DNA of 28,028 bases, taken from assembly GCA_024243835.1 (NCBI GenBank), contig JALPMN010000598.1:1-28028 (forward strand), in the 5' to 3' direction. Position 1 is the stretch's first letter, and every line of letters starts with the position of its first letter. Below are positions 15,814 through 24,830 of this stretch, one piece after another. Position numbers and translations under genes: made by a program. The notes below the pieces were generated by a model. The model saw only the letters and a program-made list of their open reading frames with translations. It made no database searches and was not told the origin of the DNA. Origin of the DNA: Enteropsectra breve (taxonomy: Eukaryota; Microsporidia).

Positions 15814-18504
15814 ATGCTGGAGAAAAATTTACAGAGGAAACTGCTCGAGCTTATCGAACTCAAAAAATACAAGGAATGCGGAGCACTGCTGCCGTGCGAG
15901 CTGATATACTTGAAGAGACTTGCTGCATGCAACTTTCAACTGGATACCTCTATAGAGGATTATGATACGAGTTCGAAGGAAGAATCGCGTGCACATGATA
16001 AAGCGTTCCAGATATTAATACAAATCTGGCTCAACAATCTTTTGAAATGTCCTTTCAACTTTAAGGCATGTCTTTCTCAGGAGGAGTTTGAAAATCTGCT
16101 AAATTACACAAAAGAAAATACTGGGCATGCTCTCAGCAAATATGAAAATATAGCACTGCTTGCGAACAACATGCTCAATAACGGGCAGGAGGTGCTGGAT
16201 ATGAAGAAGTATGAAATAATGGGAGTTATTTTTAGAGTGCTGGATTATTTTGGTATTCTGCATCAAATCAGCATTTACAATCCAAATGTGGCAACTGATG
16301 GAATTGAAGACCATATAAACACTGAGAATATAGCGCTTTCGTGCCTGGCTCTCAAAATACTGGCAAATACTGCGAATCACAAAACAGCGGGTGGCGTCTT
16401 TAAGACATTTGTGAGCAAGATCATGGAGGCTGATACGCAGTTCTCGTTTGTTCTGTGTGAAAGCATTTACACTGTTATAAAGTATCTTGACGAGGAAAAG
16501 GTGATTGACACTCTTCTGTCCTATATAAGCGAGGGAATATTTGCAAACGAGCAAATCTGGATAAATGTGCTGACGGTTTTGAGTCTAATGATTGTTAACA
16601 AGCGTTCTTTTAAGAAGGAAGATAATATTCAAGGCGATAATTGTAGTGCTTTTATTGAACAAAATGATGTAAAGATTTCTAAAGTAATAGAATGTGATAT
16701 AAAGAATTATGATACTATAGAAGCTGATATAAAGATTTCCAATGCCATAGAAGATGATAAAAAGATTTCCAATGCTATTGGAGATGATAAAAAGATTTCT
16801 AATGCTGCAGAAGTAGCATTCAGCGAAAAAGTTAGTGAAAAGAGTGCTGATAAAGCGAATCTGGATGAAATTTTATCACTGTGGAGGAAACTCCGCTCAA
16901 ATATTGAAATATCGCTGTTTTACGACAAAGAATTTATATTCAGCTCACAGAAGCTGAGGGAGGTCTCGATATTTGTCCTGTGGTGCTTGCTGCAGAAAAT
17001 ACAGTTTGTAGAAGAAGGCACAGTCATAAAGGAACTAGCGTGTATCTTGGATATGCTTGTTGTAGTCTCACTGTTTGATAGCTCGCTGCTCTGCAGAAGG
17101 GCCGCGGCCAGTTCCCTGATTGATTTTGTCATGCGGTTTAAAATAAATCATAGATTTATAGAAGTGTTTGCAGATACTGTGGCACTGATAGAAAGGCATA
17201 ACTTGAGCCTGGAGAGCGTTAAAAGGCCTGAAAACACACTTAAAATATTTTTAGAACACAGCAATACAGCCAGGTTTAAACTTTATATAGTGAAAAAGCT
17301 TGATAATCCCAATGAAGGCATAAGACTAAATGCAGTCATGGCTCTAAAAAGCGTTGTAGATGAACTTTGTATTGAAAGAACTGATGATATCAATCTGCTG
17401 GACAGCCATTTGAAGATAGTGGCAGAAAATGAGATTAATGTTCCTGATAGCATCTTTACTCTTGAAATATGTGATTACAGCAAGCATCCGAAGTTTGAGA
17501 TGCTTCTACGCTCCTATTTGTCAGGTTGTTTAAAATTGGATAGAAAAACATTGCTTTCAAATATAATAAAGCTGGGGACAGCCCGGACAATCGGCATAAA
17601 TTGTAAGTTTAGCATTTCGGGGATTATTAATTTTGTAGTGAAAGAAAATATTGATGACCCCTCGATCTCGGCATTCAAAGATGAGCTCTTTGCAATGATC
17701 AATAAAAACGAAACGACTTTGATTTTTAATTCCGGTATTAGCGATGAGAGAATTGCCAAATGCTATCTAAATAACTTGAAAAAAGCACAGAAGGTGCTGG
17801 AAACGATCAGATCAGCGAGAAATGCAATGCTTTTGGGCAGTTTATCTGAGAGTGACAGAAAAGAACTACACATGCTAATAATTCCTCAGCTTTCCAATTA
17901 TTCAGTCGGATTCGATGGAGATTCAGGATACTATTACAGAAGAGAGGCTGTTTTATGGCTGTTTGTTTGTATGGCGCGTCATGATCATAAAAATAATAAT
18001 AGGCAAATATCCAAAAATATATCACTCTTGCCGGATACTTCGAACAGCGAAAATGACGAAAAATATGCGGCAATAATAAGATTAATGAGTGATAAGTCTA
18101 AGAAACTGAGGGATGAGATAGTATCCCTTCTGCTCATCTTCAATTATTTCGATTTGTATTCTGGCCTGGAGATATTTGACTATTTAAAAAGCAAAACTGA
18201 AATGCTAGAAAGCGAAATATTGGGGTCACTGAAGGCACAGCCCATAAGGTTATTTCCTTTTAAGAGGTCTATTTGTTGTGAATTTATCACTTTCATTCAT
18301 GATTTTTTTACTTTCTATAAAGAGGAAAAGCTCAGTATGTCAACAGAAGAAGCCTATTTTACTGCGCTTGAAAGAACCATTTCAAAGTCTATGAATGCAA
18401 GATGGAAAAACGAATTTGTTCAAGGTCTTTCAAATGCCTATGCGAGTGGAGATACTATTACCAGAAAAATAGTAGGAGGAATACAGGAGCGCCTTGCAAT
18501 ATGA
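15814..18504 (+). CDS. TBCD: Probable tubulin folding cofactor D (HEAT-repeat protein)
   Basis: An 896-aa, almost all-helical, HEAT-like protein. The best match I can make is tubulin-specific chaperone D (Cin1/Alp1), which holds beta-tubulin and works with cofactors C and E to assemble the alpha/beta dimer. The segment LLCRRAAASSLIDFV near residue 426 resembles the cofactor D signature containing NCRRAASAAFQE. FDGDSGYYYRREAVLWL near 704 resembles its GDVG.WVREAA region. Human TBCD is about 1190 aa, so this copy is compact. The ATG at 15814 is used; the frame extends upstream only through a GTG at 15796. A recent insert of five 10-residue repeats lies at residues 285-334. Other HEAT proteins (condensin or importin type) are not excluded. 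Confidence 0.6.
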   Translation: MLEKNLQRKLLELIELKKYKECGALLPCELIYLKRLAACNFQLDTSIEDYDTSSKEESRAHDKAFQILIQIWLNNLLKCPFNFKACLSQEEFENLLNYTKENTGHALSKYENIALLANNMLNNGQEVLDMKKYEIMGVIFRVLDYFGILHQISIYNPNVATDGIEDHINTENIALSCLALKILANTANHKTAGGVFKTFVSKIMEADTQFSFVLCESIYTVIKYLDEEKVIDTLLSYISEGIFANEQIWINVLTVLSLMIVNKRSFKKEDNIQGDNCSAFIEQNDVKISKVIECDIKNYDTIEADIKISNAIEDDKKISNAIGDDKKISNAAEVAFSEKVSEKSADKANLDEILSLWRKLRSNIEISLFYDKEFIFSSQKLREVSIFVLWCLLQKIQFVEEGTVIKELACILDMLVVVSLFDSSLLCRRAAASSLIDFVMRFKINHRFIEVFADTVALIERHNLSLESVKRPENTLKIFLEHSNTARFKLYIVKKLDNPNEGIRLNAVMALKSVVDELCIERTDDINLLDSHLKIVAENEINVPDSIFTLEICDYSKHPKFEMLLRSYLSGCLKLDRKTLLSNIIKLGTARTIGINCKFSISGIINFVVKENIDDPSISAFKDELFAMINKNETTLIFNSGISDERIAKCYLNNLKKAQKVLETIRSARNAMLLGSLSESDRKELHMLIIPQLSNYSVGFDGDSGYYYRREAVLWLFVCMARHDHKNNNRQISKNISLLPDTSNSENDEKYAAIIRLMSDKSKKLRDEIVSLLLIFNYFDLYSGLEIFDYLKSKTEMLESEILGSLKAQPIRLFPFKRSICCEFITFIHDFFTFYKEEKLSMSTEEAYFTALERTISKSMNARWKNEFVQGLSNAYASGDTITRKIVGGIQERLAI
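16666..16815 (+). repeat. In-frame tandem repeat, five 30-bp units, inside the cofactor D gene
   Basis: Five consecutive 10-residue units with consensus D-[IK]-K-I-S-N-A-I-E-D. The last two or three are nearly identical in DNA (GATAAAAAGATTTC followed by AATGC), the first two diverged. The unit is a multiple of three, so the frame is kept. It probably forms a charged surface loop between helical repeats. Confidence 0.85.
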
Positions 18505-18747
18505 ACATGTGCTAATCGTAAATTAATATCTAGAAAAATAGTGTACTATTGAATGAATGCATTTATAATAATAAATTATGCCTTTTTATTAACTATTTCA
18601 ATCCCAATTTTATATCACTTACATTTAAAATAAATATTAATAGGTAGTTGCCATTAAAATCGCTTAAAATGATTCTTGCGACTCTTTGGCTGGAAATCAT
18701 AAAAAAATATTAAGTGCTAGCATCTCTGCTTTCACTCAATCCTTTTT
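18505..18747. other. AT-rich spacer
   Basis: It separates the cofactor D stop from the promoter box of the next gene. No gene was seen. Confidence 0.4.
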
Positions 18748-18780
18748 AAAATATTTTTCAACCAGCACTATTCGGTCCCC
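18748..18780 (+). promoter_or_regulatory. AT box plus CCCC signal of the 18781 gene
   Basis: AAAATATTTTTCAACC (18748-18763) is followed by a leader ending GGTCCCC directly against the ATG. The first part nearly repeats the box of array gene A (AAAAATTTTTCAAC). This is the clearest CCC start signal in the window. Confidence 0.6.
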
Positions 18781-19173
18781 ATGGGCAGCAACGAGAGCTC
18801 TGGGGGAGATAAAAGCGAAACAATAAATGACAGCAGAATGAACAAAGCAAGAATTGTGATAGCTAAAAATTCACAGGGAGAGGATGATGCATTAGCTGCA
18901 CAAAATCCTCCGACATTATCCAGAGTGCTAAAACTCGATAGCATCAGCATTTATTCCAATAAGAAAGACCTGCAAATATTCTTGGAACAGATCATACCCT
19001 CTGATGTGCCGTTTAAGTTGACCGATTATCAATTTACGCGTTCGCGTACAAACGCAAACGTGATTTTTGAATGTTTAAATGATGCAATGAATAGCTACGC
19101 GTTACTAAAAGACAAGTACTTCTTTGATCTAATGTTAAAGGTGGAATTTGATACTAAAAATGATGCATATTGA
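18781..19173 (+). CDS. Small RRM-like protein
   Basis: A 130-aa protein with a polar N-terminal tail (about 1-50) and one compact domain (about 55-125) that fits the beta-alpha-beta-beta-alpha-beta order of an RNA recognition motif. SISIYS would be strand 1, DLQIFLEQI helix 1, ANVIFECLNDAMNSYALL strand 3 with helix 2, and LMLKVEF strand 4. The aromatic residues expected in RNP1 and RNP2 are poorly kept, so RNA binding is uncertain. The N-terminus MGSNES fits the N-myristoylation pattern (Gly2, Ser6). The ATG directly behind CCCC is very likely the true start. It stands alone between cofactor D and the decayed region. RRM family by pattern only; the ortholog was not identified. Confidence 0.6.
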   Translation: MGSNESSGGDKSETINDSRMNKARIVIAKNSQGEDDALAAQNPPTLSRVLKLDSISIYSNKKDLQIFLEQIIPSDVPFKLTDYQFTRSRTNANVIFECLNDAMNSYALLKDKYFFDLMLKVEFDTKNDAY

Positions 19174-19997
19174 ACTGATAAGATGTATAAATAAAATGAA
19201 AGAAAATATCATAGTGAATTTATGTTTTTTGCTAATTTTGTTTACTGTAGTCCTATCTGAGGGCATTTTAATAACAAAAACATGTATTTCGTTTTAGCAG
19301 ACGGCTGTTGAAATCATCACATGCTGCTGATATTCGTGAAGTATAAGGATATGGTTATGGACAGCATATGCAAAGAATAGATGTGAATACTCCAGTCTTA
19401 GCCGTAAATATAATGAAAAAACATAACTACATGTACTAGTCTTTTAAAAACAAAGAATTGTAATAAACAAGCAACACTATTTTTACCAAGATTATAATTC
19501 CTATGATAAAACAGGGCTTTTGTATAAAAAGTTTTTAGCGTGCTTCAATATTTGTCATTATTTTAAAGTTTGAATTTTAAACTCAAAATTTTTTAATTAA
19601 AATTTTACCAAAAGCCTTACTTCAAGGAATAAACAAAGCAACAGACTGACAAATGTTGCAGAAACAAGCCATTATGCTAAGCTAAATACCTACTTATATG
19701 GCATTTGTCAGCAAATGCTCAGTAGTCAAAATGGCATGGCATGTTGAGAGCTAAAATGATTCATTTACTTTGATGTTTTAACATTATCGAGTAAATGAGT
19801 TAATGTAGATGAAAAAGCTTAATGTGTTTAAAGTTAACTCATATTAAACCTATGATAACACTTCCATAGAATACGCAATGCGCTTTGCTTCCCGTCGCCT
19901 CTTTATTAAAACATGTTTGCTGATCAAATTGAGCAATAAAACATAAACAAAAAATAAAAACGTCAGTATATTAAATGTTTGGCGATCATTTTAAAAC
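19174..19997. other. Intergenic region with decayed coding remnants
   Basis: No intact gene was seen. At about 19320-19380 a frame reads LLIFVKYKD and ends at a TAG, recalling the CAVFVLYED end of the array family. About 75 bases later AATTGTAATAAACAAGCAAC recalls that family's 3' box. At about 19861-19945 lies a minus-strand relative of the decayed element at 1084-1475. The rest is AT-rich. Confidence 0.4.
19861..19945 (-). pseudogene. Second fragment of the dispersed decayed element
   Basis: On the minus strand it encodes VLIKRRREAKRIAYS, aligning with TIIKRPREARRGVCK of the 1084-1475 element. At DNA level TTGCTTCCCG and CCTCTTTATTA are shared in the same order and spacing. Homology fades on both sides and stops follow, so this is a short relic. 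It sits just upstream of the cysteine-rich gene. Confidence 0.4.
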
Positions 19998-20006
19998 TAT
20001 ATAAAG
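19998..20006 (+). promoter_or_regulatory. TATA-like box of the cysteine-rich gene
   Basis: TATATAAAG lies 18 bases before the ATG at 20025. This start lacks the CCC leader seen at most other genes here, so it may belong to a different, possibly stage-specific, promoter class. The regulatory role is inferred. Confidence 0.45.
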
Positions 20007-20024
20007 AGACAGAAATACTTCCTT

Positions 20025-21254
20025 ATGATGGGTATGTTCGAGCTTGTATCTTACCTGTTCCTGTTCTTTAGTGTAAGCGCAGAAGCAAAAGCCATTAATT
20101 TGGTTAAATTAGCATGTGATGTTAAAATTACTGAAGTGAAAGACACTGGAAATCTAGTCCCAGCATCCATCACACCCGAAAACTTCTCACAGCTTTTCCT
20201 GGCACTGCAGTTCTGTGGAGCACAAAAAGCGCAGGTTGCAGGGTATATGGATCACAAGGGAAACTACATCTTGTATTCAAACGGAACTGTAACTCCAGCA
20301 GATCCACTGGATCTTCCCAGCTTGGCTCTTTTCTTTGAAAAATGTCCATGCGAGCCAATGAAGGTTGTTTGTGTAGTAAATCCTGATGATCCAGACAAAA
20401 AGCGATGTTTCGTACCATCATTCTCATCAGTATCCAAAACAACATGCTGCGGAGATTTACCCGATCAGCCAGTCATTTGCGGCGGAAAATACTCGCCAAT
20501 CTTTGCAGGTTCTCTCCAACCACTTGCAGCATCTGGTGGATGTTGCCAGGCAAATGAAAATCCAGTAAACCCCAATACTGGAGTCGGCTGCTGCGCTAAT
20601 ACCGGTGGTGTAAACCCTTGCATGTCTAATCCCAGCGGTGTAGACCCTTGCATGTCTAACACCGGAAACCAATCTTGTTGCCAAAACTTGGAAACAAAGG
20701 ACAATGAATGCTGTTGTTCCGACATTCCATGCGGTGAAGTATCCCCCACACTTTGCTGCAAAGAATTGAGAGAAAACAAGTGCTCCTCTGATGAATGCAG
20801 TATCCCCAGTGCTGTAAGCAGAAGAAGGTACCTTGATAAAACCCCATGTGGCGTATCAGTCACAGATGTTGATGCCTCTAAAGTATTTGAATTCAAATGC
20901 GTATGCAAAAACAATGTTATGATTCCAATAGTAAAAGTATCAACTAGTAAAGTCATTGAGAAAGACGAATACATAAATCTTAGGCAAAAAGGAATCAGGT
21001 TGTTCCCGACAATTCTTAACCGCGCATCAGTAGTCTGGAAGCTAAGAGATACCATCGCGTGCATGCTGGATGTTCCATTTGATCTTTACGTGACTGCTGA
21101 AAATCACTTTTATGTTGTGACAAAAGACAAATACTACGGTGTGCTAAGAATCGATGGAGATATTTGCCTTGACGAAATGGCGATTGAAGACTTTTGTAAA
21201 GTTGTGAATGCCGGAATGGTAAAGGTCCTCTTTCCTGCGCAAGCGAGTGAATAA
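20025..21254 (+). CDS. Secreted cysteine-rich protein, candidate spore-wall or polar-tube protein
   Basis: A 409-aa protein with a strong signal peptide (hydrophobic SYLFLFFSVSAEA, likely cleavage near residue 21). About 31 cysteines are present, with some 20 packed between residues 137 and 280, many as CC or CCC pairs (TTCCGD, GGCCQ, GCCANT, SCCQN, ECCCSD, LCCKE). That region also holds two 10-residue repeats, G-V-[ND]-P-C-M-S-N plus two residues, at 195-214, encoded by 2 x 30 bp at 20607-20666. A tribasic RRR at 266-268 could be a proprotein cleavage site and separates the Cys-rich part from a mixed C-terminal domain (FEFKCVCKN, VWKLRDTIACML, HFYVVTKDKYYGVL). No family was recognised. The architecture resembles microsporidian spore-wall and polar-tube proteins, which are secreted and heavily disulfide-linked, but that assignment is inference. 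Confidence 0.8.
   Translation: MMGMFELVSYLFLFFSVSAEAKAINLVKLACDVKITEVKDTGNLVPASITPENFSQLFLALQFCGAQKAQVAGYMDHKGNYILYSNGTVTPADPLDLPSLALFFEKCPCEPMKVVCVVNPDDPDKKRCFVPSFSSVSKTTCCGDLPDQPVICGGKYSPIFAGSLQPLAASGGCCQANENPVNPNTGVGCCANTGGVNPCMSNPSGVDPCMSNTGNQSCCQNLETKDNECCCSDIPCGEVSPTLCCKELRENKCSSDECSIPSAVSRRRYLDKTPCGVSVTDVDASKVFEFKCVCKNNVMIPIVKVSTSKVIEKDEYINLRQKGIRLFPTILNRASVVWKLRDTIACMLDVPFDLYVTAENHFYVVTKDKYYGVLRIDGDICLDEMAIEDFCKVVNAGMVKVLFPAQASE
20607..20666 (+). repeat. Two in-frame 30-bp direct repeats in the cysteine-rich gene
   Basis: GGTGTAAACCCTTGCATGTC (20607 on) recurs 30 bases later as GGTGTAGACCCTTGCATGTC (20637 on). Each unit adds one cysteine, so copy number changes would alter cysteine content. 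Confidence 0.8.
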
Positions 21255-21610
21255 AGAATGAAAAATAGTCCTGTTTGTTTTTAAAGTGGGTTCCAAAAGT
21301 CACTGTATTTGTCTTTAGATTTTTGTTTTTTATAATTATGCTTGAAGAAAGACCTATATGTGTAATTGAGATGGAATATTATGAAAATTCACTTTAATGT
21401 TTGTTTTAACATATGCTTTTTCTTTAGAAAGTTTATTTAACTAAAAAGTAACTTAACTTTAGTATATATCAAAAAGAGCCTTAAATCATTACTTTTGGAA
21501 TCACTATCAAAATAGCCACCTTCATTAGTTTGGTATGTTACGAATAGCTATTTATTTCATATATGTGACAAAAATCTATTATAAATCGATGAAGAATACA
21601 GCGATATGAT
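21255..21610. other. AT-rich intergenic region, no gene seen
   Basis: The 3' flank of the cysteine-rich gene. A/T-rich with stops in all frames and no recognisable element before the pseudogene remnant. Confidence 0.45.
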
Positions 21611-22030
21611 TTGTTTGGAATAATCTTTAACAGAAGTCTATGGATACTCTTTAGATATTTTTAACTATGGATATCTAAAAGAGCTTGCGGCAAAAAAGCA
21701 TTTCAGTGATCTGAAAGTTTCATTGTTTGCGATTAAAGCAAAAATCTGCTTTCTAAAAAGCAGTTCTTGTATACAAACTCATATTTAGGCATATGATGTT
21801 TGATCCTTATTTATTGGTTAATCTCAACTGGTATAATGAAATGAATTAAGAGTTTTACAGCACCTACCAAGGGTATATTTCTGTTTGAAAATGATATTTC
21901 ATGATGAAGATCGTCATTAATTTTCACCGTTAATTTTTATATTTCATCTGTTTTTTGAGGTTCAAAAAATCATAGACAGGAGATTTTGCGATTCTTTTTA
22001 GTAGAGTAAGAATATTTAGCCAATTATAAG
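21611..22030 (+). pseudogene. Decayed plus-strand gene in the 3' flank of the first LRR-like copy
   Basis: From about 21633 a frame reads EVYGYSLDIFNYGYLKEL up to a TAG near 21785. It aligns with EVYGKFLVISNYRNLKGA at 25186. Further 3', a terminal segment (GCGATTCTTTTTAG, then TTAGCCAATTA at 22015-22025) matches the end of the 25494-25762 frame. Many stops and shifts show the copy is dead. The original function was not recognised. Confidence 0.45.
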
Positions 22031-22252
22031 TAAAATGAAAGTGTTATAATATGCCAAGCATTTTATAGATGGGAATGTTTTTATTGAATGTGATTGTCTT
22101 AGGAAAAGCAAGATGAAGACTTTTAATCACCATTCCTCATCATGTAAAGTGACATTTTTGATATAAAACTAATAAACTAACATAAATATAGCCTAAAGCT
22201 ACATTGAAAATTACTTTAGCTATGCTGTTTAATCATCGTGTTTGTCTAAACT

Positions 22253-24805
22253 TCAGCCTTCTATTTCAAACTGAATCTTTTTGTTCAAAGTTGCAACACT
22301 GGAGGGCACCTGATTATTACTAGCCTGCTTCATAATAATATAATCAAATGCTAGTCTGCTTATTCTTCCCTCATCTCCGTTGTTGAGTTCAAGTGTGCTA
22401 AACACTATTTTTAACTTTGCTGTTTCATTGTCACGGAAAATCTGTTGATATATCTTATATATACCATTTAACAGCTGATTATTAACATCTTTGAATGGAT
22501 TTGTTGAGTAGCGTAGTATTAATGTTTTTTCATCTAATGTTAAACCATTAAAGAAATTGGAAATATTTTGCAGATTTTTAATTTCCAAAGAAGTAACTGT
22601 CACTTCATAACTGGTGCTAAAATTTGCCAGATGGCTAAGAGCAAGCATAATTTCATCAGGCCTGCTATGATCTAGGCTGTTTTTTACCACAAGCTCTGAT
22701 ACTCTGTAAATACAAGTCTCATTTTTTAATATCTCATTGTAAAAATTCCTTTTGTGGTTATTTTGCATTCTCATTAAAAGAATACTTTCCTTGATACTGG
22801 GAGAAATGTTAGTTGACTCAATACGTAGGCGTTCCATGTAATCTTTCTCTATAAAGAACTCTAATTTTTGTAGAGGCATCGGGGTTTCCTTCAGATTCTT
22901 ACTTTTCTCTTTTAGTGTTTGAATCTCTTTCAAAATACTTTCTTCTACCGGGTAAATGGCATAGTCACTGTTGTAATTGTGCAAATGAACTGATGCAGAT
23001 TGTATATTTTCAGCAATGCAATATTTCATGGTATTTCGCAAGACGTCTTCAGTACACGTCAGATGTGTAACAGAGTTCCGCAAGTTGTTATACTTTGTAA
23101 ATTCAGATTTTTTTATTGTATTTTTTGTACCGTAGATCTTATGTAATTTTTTTAGCGTTTTACTTGTTTCTTCTCTAAGTAGTATATACAGATAGAGCTC
23201 ATCCACACATGAGAAAAGGCCCCGCACGCCGAGCTTCTCAAGTTTGTACTGTTTGAGGTGCAAAAGAGTTCGTAGGGACAGTCTGTTGAAGCCGTGCATT
23301 TCAAATCCGTTCAAGTGTTTCAACGCATCTTGGTTTTTCGACACAAGGCTTTCTATGAGCATATCAAAGTATGTGTAGTTGTCTTCATATACTAAATTAT
23401 ACTTTGTTATAGATGTCGTTGATACAGAAAGTGTTTTTATGCTAGGAATGAAATGTATCATGGCAGAAAGCATCGCATCCAAGCCTTCAGTTTGTTCTTC
23501 TGTAACAAAGACTTCAAACTTTATTGCTTTCCTAAACATGCCGTTTCCTTCATTAAATAGGCTAAGAAAAGGCACATTACTAAATAATTTTGTATATGGG
23601 GAATTAGATAGGCATATCTGATCTTCATTTATGTAGTTGTACCTCATACTGGTTAAAGCATTGTTTAATCTTATGAAACGAGGCTTGTTTTTTTTGTCGT
23701 AGTATATCATGACAATACGAAAGAGCGGGCTTATAAAACTTACACTTTTATATTGCGCCAGCAGATCTTTAAATTTATCCACAGACAAAACTTGACTATC
23801 TTTTCCAAAGAATGCCCTTTTGATGTTTTTACGTAATGCTTTCAATCGTGCCCGCTGCTCTGCACTTAGTCGAAAGAATTCAAATATATTTAGATTAAAC
23901 ATTTTTGTTTCGTGTGCAACTTGCTTATCCTTGCTGAATAGCACGTCTTTGAAGCTGTCCAGCAGGTCTTTCTTATGAAGCATGTAGTATAAATTTAATC
24001 CAAAAACCATGCTGCACTTCATTTTTATGTGCACATGACCATTCACACGATATTTAAAGAAAATATCAGCAGTTAAATTAGGATCAAATATCAGTGCTTC
24101 ATAATGGTCAAACAAGTCTATAAGCAATTCGGGGCTCAATATGACGTCTGTTTCAAAAAATAGGTGATGGCGCATCTGGAATATCAGTTTTATCAGCTCA
24201 AGATTGAATTCTGGAGATAATTCCAATTTAGGAATAATATCAGACCTTATTTCTGAAAGAAGATCTCCATCATTAGATTTCAAGTGCTTTTTACACTTTC
24301 CATTCAGGAAATCTTCAGATATTTTGGTTATGTATTCCTTGGTTTTAAATATACGATACTCTTCTGGTTTGTCTATTACGTAATCTTTACATTTTTCTTT
24401 TATGCACTCTTCTACTTTCAACAAAAAATCATCTGGAGTTATGGCTAACTCGTATGGAACCGTTTCTAAAGCCTCAAGGTACAGGTCGGCAAGTTTGCAG
24501 CGCAGCTCTAATTGGGTGGCCCCAGGCTTTGATTTTTGGACTTGGTTAGCGGCTAAACTTATTTTATTGAGATCATTCTGATTCTTAGGATTCCTATTAA
24601 AACACTTTATGTAATCCTCATTGCTATGCTTGCAGAATATTGATCTTAATATTTCAGATGTAAACAGCTCAGCTAGGGATAAAACAGTTGGAGATGCATT
24701 TTTTTGGCTTACTTCTACTGTCATCTTGCTTAATATTGCACTGTTCGGCTCTAATACTTGAAAGTTTTCATTCAATAAACATGTCACTAATTCTTTAAGA
24801 TTCAT
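22253..24805 (-). CDS. Large LRR-like lineage-specific protein, copy 1
   Basis: An 850-aa protein of a duplicated family I cannot name. The N-terminal half is helical and charged (MRHHLFFETDVILSPELLIDLF near residue 210). From about 440 on, repeated leucine-rich stretches (SIKTLSVSTTSI, LKHLNGFEMHGFNRLSLRTL, YKLEKLGVRGLF, VTSLEIKNLQNISNF) look like irregular leucine-rich repeats, as in large LRR families of several microsporidia. No clear signal peptide or membrane segment is visible. ATG 24805 follows CCC directly, supporting the start. The stop (TGA 22253-22255) lies nine codons before the position where the sister copy stops, in otherwise aligned sequence, so the tail has been trimmed. A patch covering residues about 445-535 is nearly identical in DNA to the sister copy. 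Confidence 0.8.
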   Translation of the reverse strand: MNLKELVTCLLNENFQVLEPNSAILSKMTVEVSQKNASPTVLSLAELFTSEILRSIFCKHSNEDYIKCFNRNPKNQNDLNKISLAANQVQKSKPGATQLELRCKLADLYLEALETVPYELAITPDDFLLKVEECIKEKCKDYVIDKPEEYRIFKTKEYITKISEDFLNGKCKKHLKSNDGDLLSEIRSDIIPKLELSPEFNLELIKLIFQMRHHLFFETDVILSPELLIDLFDHYEALIFDPNLTADIFFKYRVNGHVHIKMKCSMVFGLNLYYMLHKKDLLDSFKDVLFSKDKQVAHETKMFNLNIFEFFRLSAEQRARLKALRKNIKRAFFGKDSQVLSVDKFKDLLAQYKSVSFISPLFRIVMIYYDKKNKPRFIRLNNALTSMRYNYINEDQICLSNSPYTKLFSNVPFLSLFNEGNGMFRKAIKFEVFVTEEQTEGLDAMLSAMIHFIPSIKTLSVSTTSITKYNLVYEDNYTYFDMLIESLVSKNQDALKHLNGFEMHGFNRLSLRTLLHLKQYKLEKLGVRGLFSCVDELYLYILLREETSKTLKKLHKIYGTKNTIKKSEFTKYNNLRNSVTHLTCTEDVLRNTMKYCIAENIQSASVHLHNYNSDYAIYPVEESILKEIQTLKEKSKNLKETPMPLQKLEFFIEKDYMERLRIESTNISPSIKESILLMRMQNNHKRNFYNEILKNETCIYRVSELVVKNSLDHSRPDEIMLALSHLANFSTSYEVTVTSLEIKNLQNISNFFNGLTLDEKTLILRYSTNPFKDVNNQLLNGIYKIYQQIFRDNETAKLKIVFSTLELNNGDEGRISRLAFDYIIMKQASNNQVPSSVATLNKKIQFEIEG

Positions 24806-24830
24806 GGGATCAAAATTTTAAAATATTTTG
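24806..24830 (-). promoter_or_regulatory. AT boxes plus CCC signal of LRR-like copy 1
   Basis: On the minus strand CAAAATATTTTAAAATTTTG is followed by ATCCC and the ATG. It has both the AT box and the CCC start signal. Confidence 0.6.
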
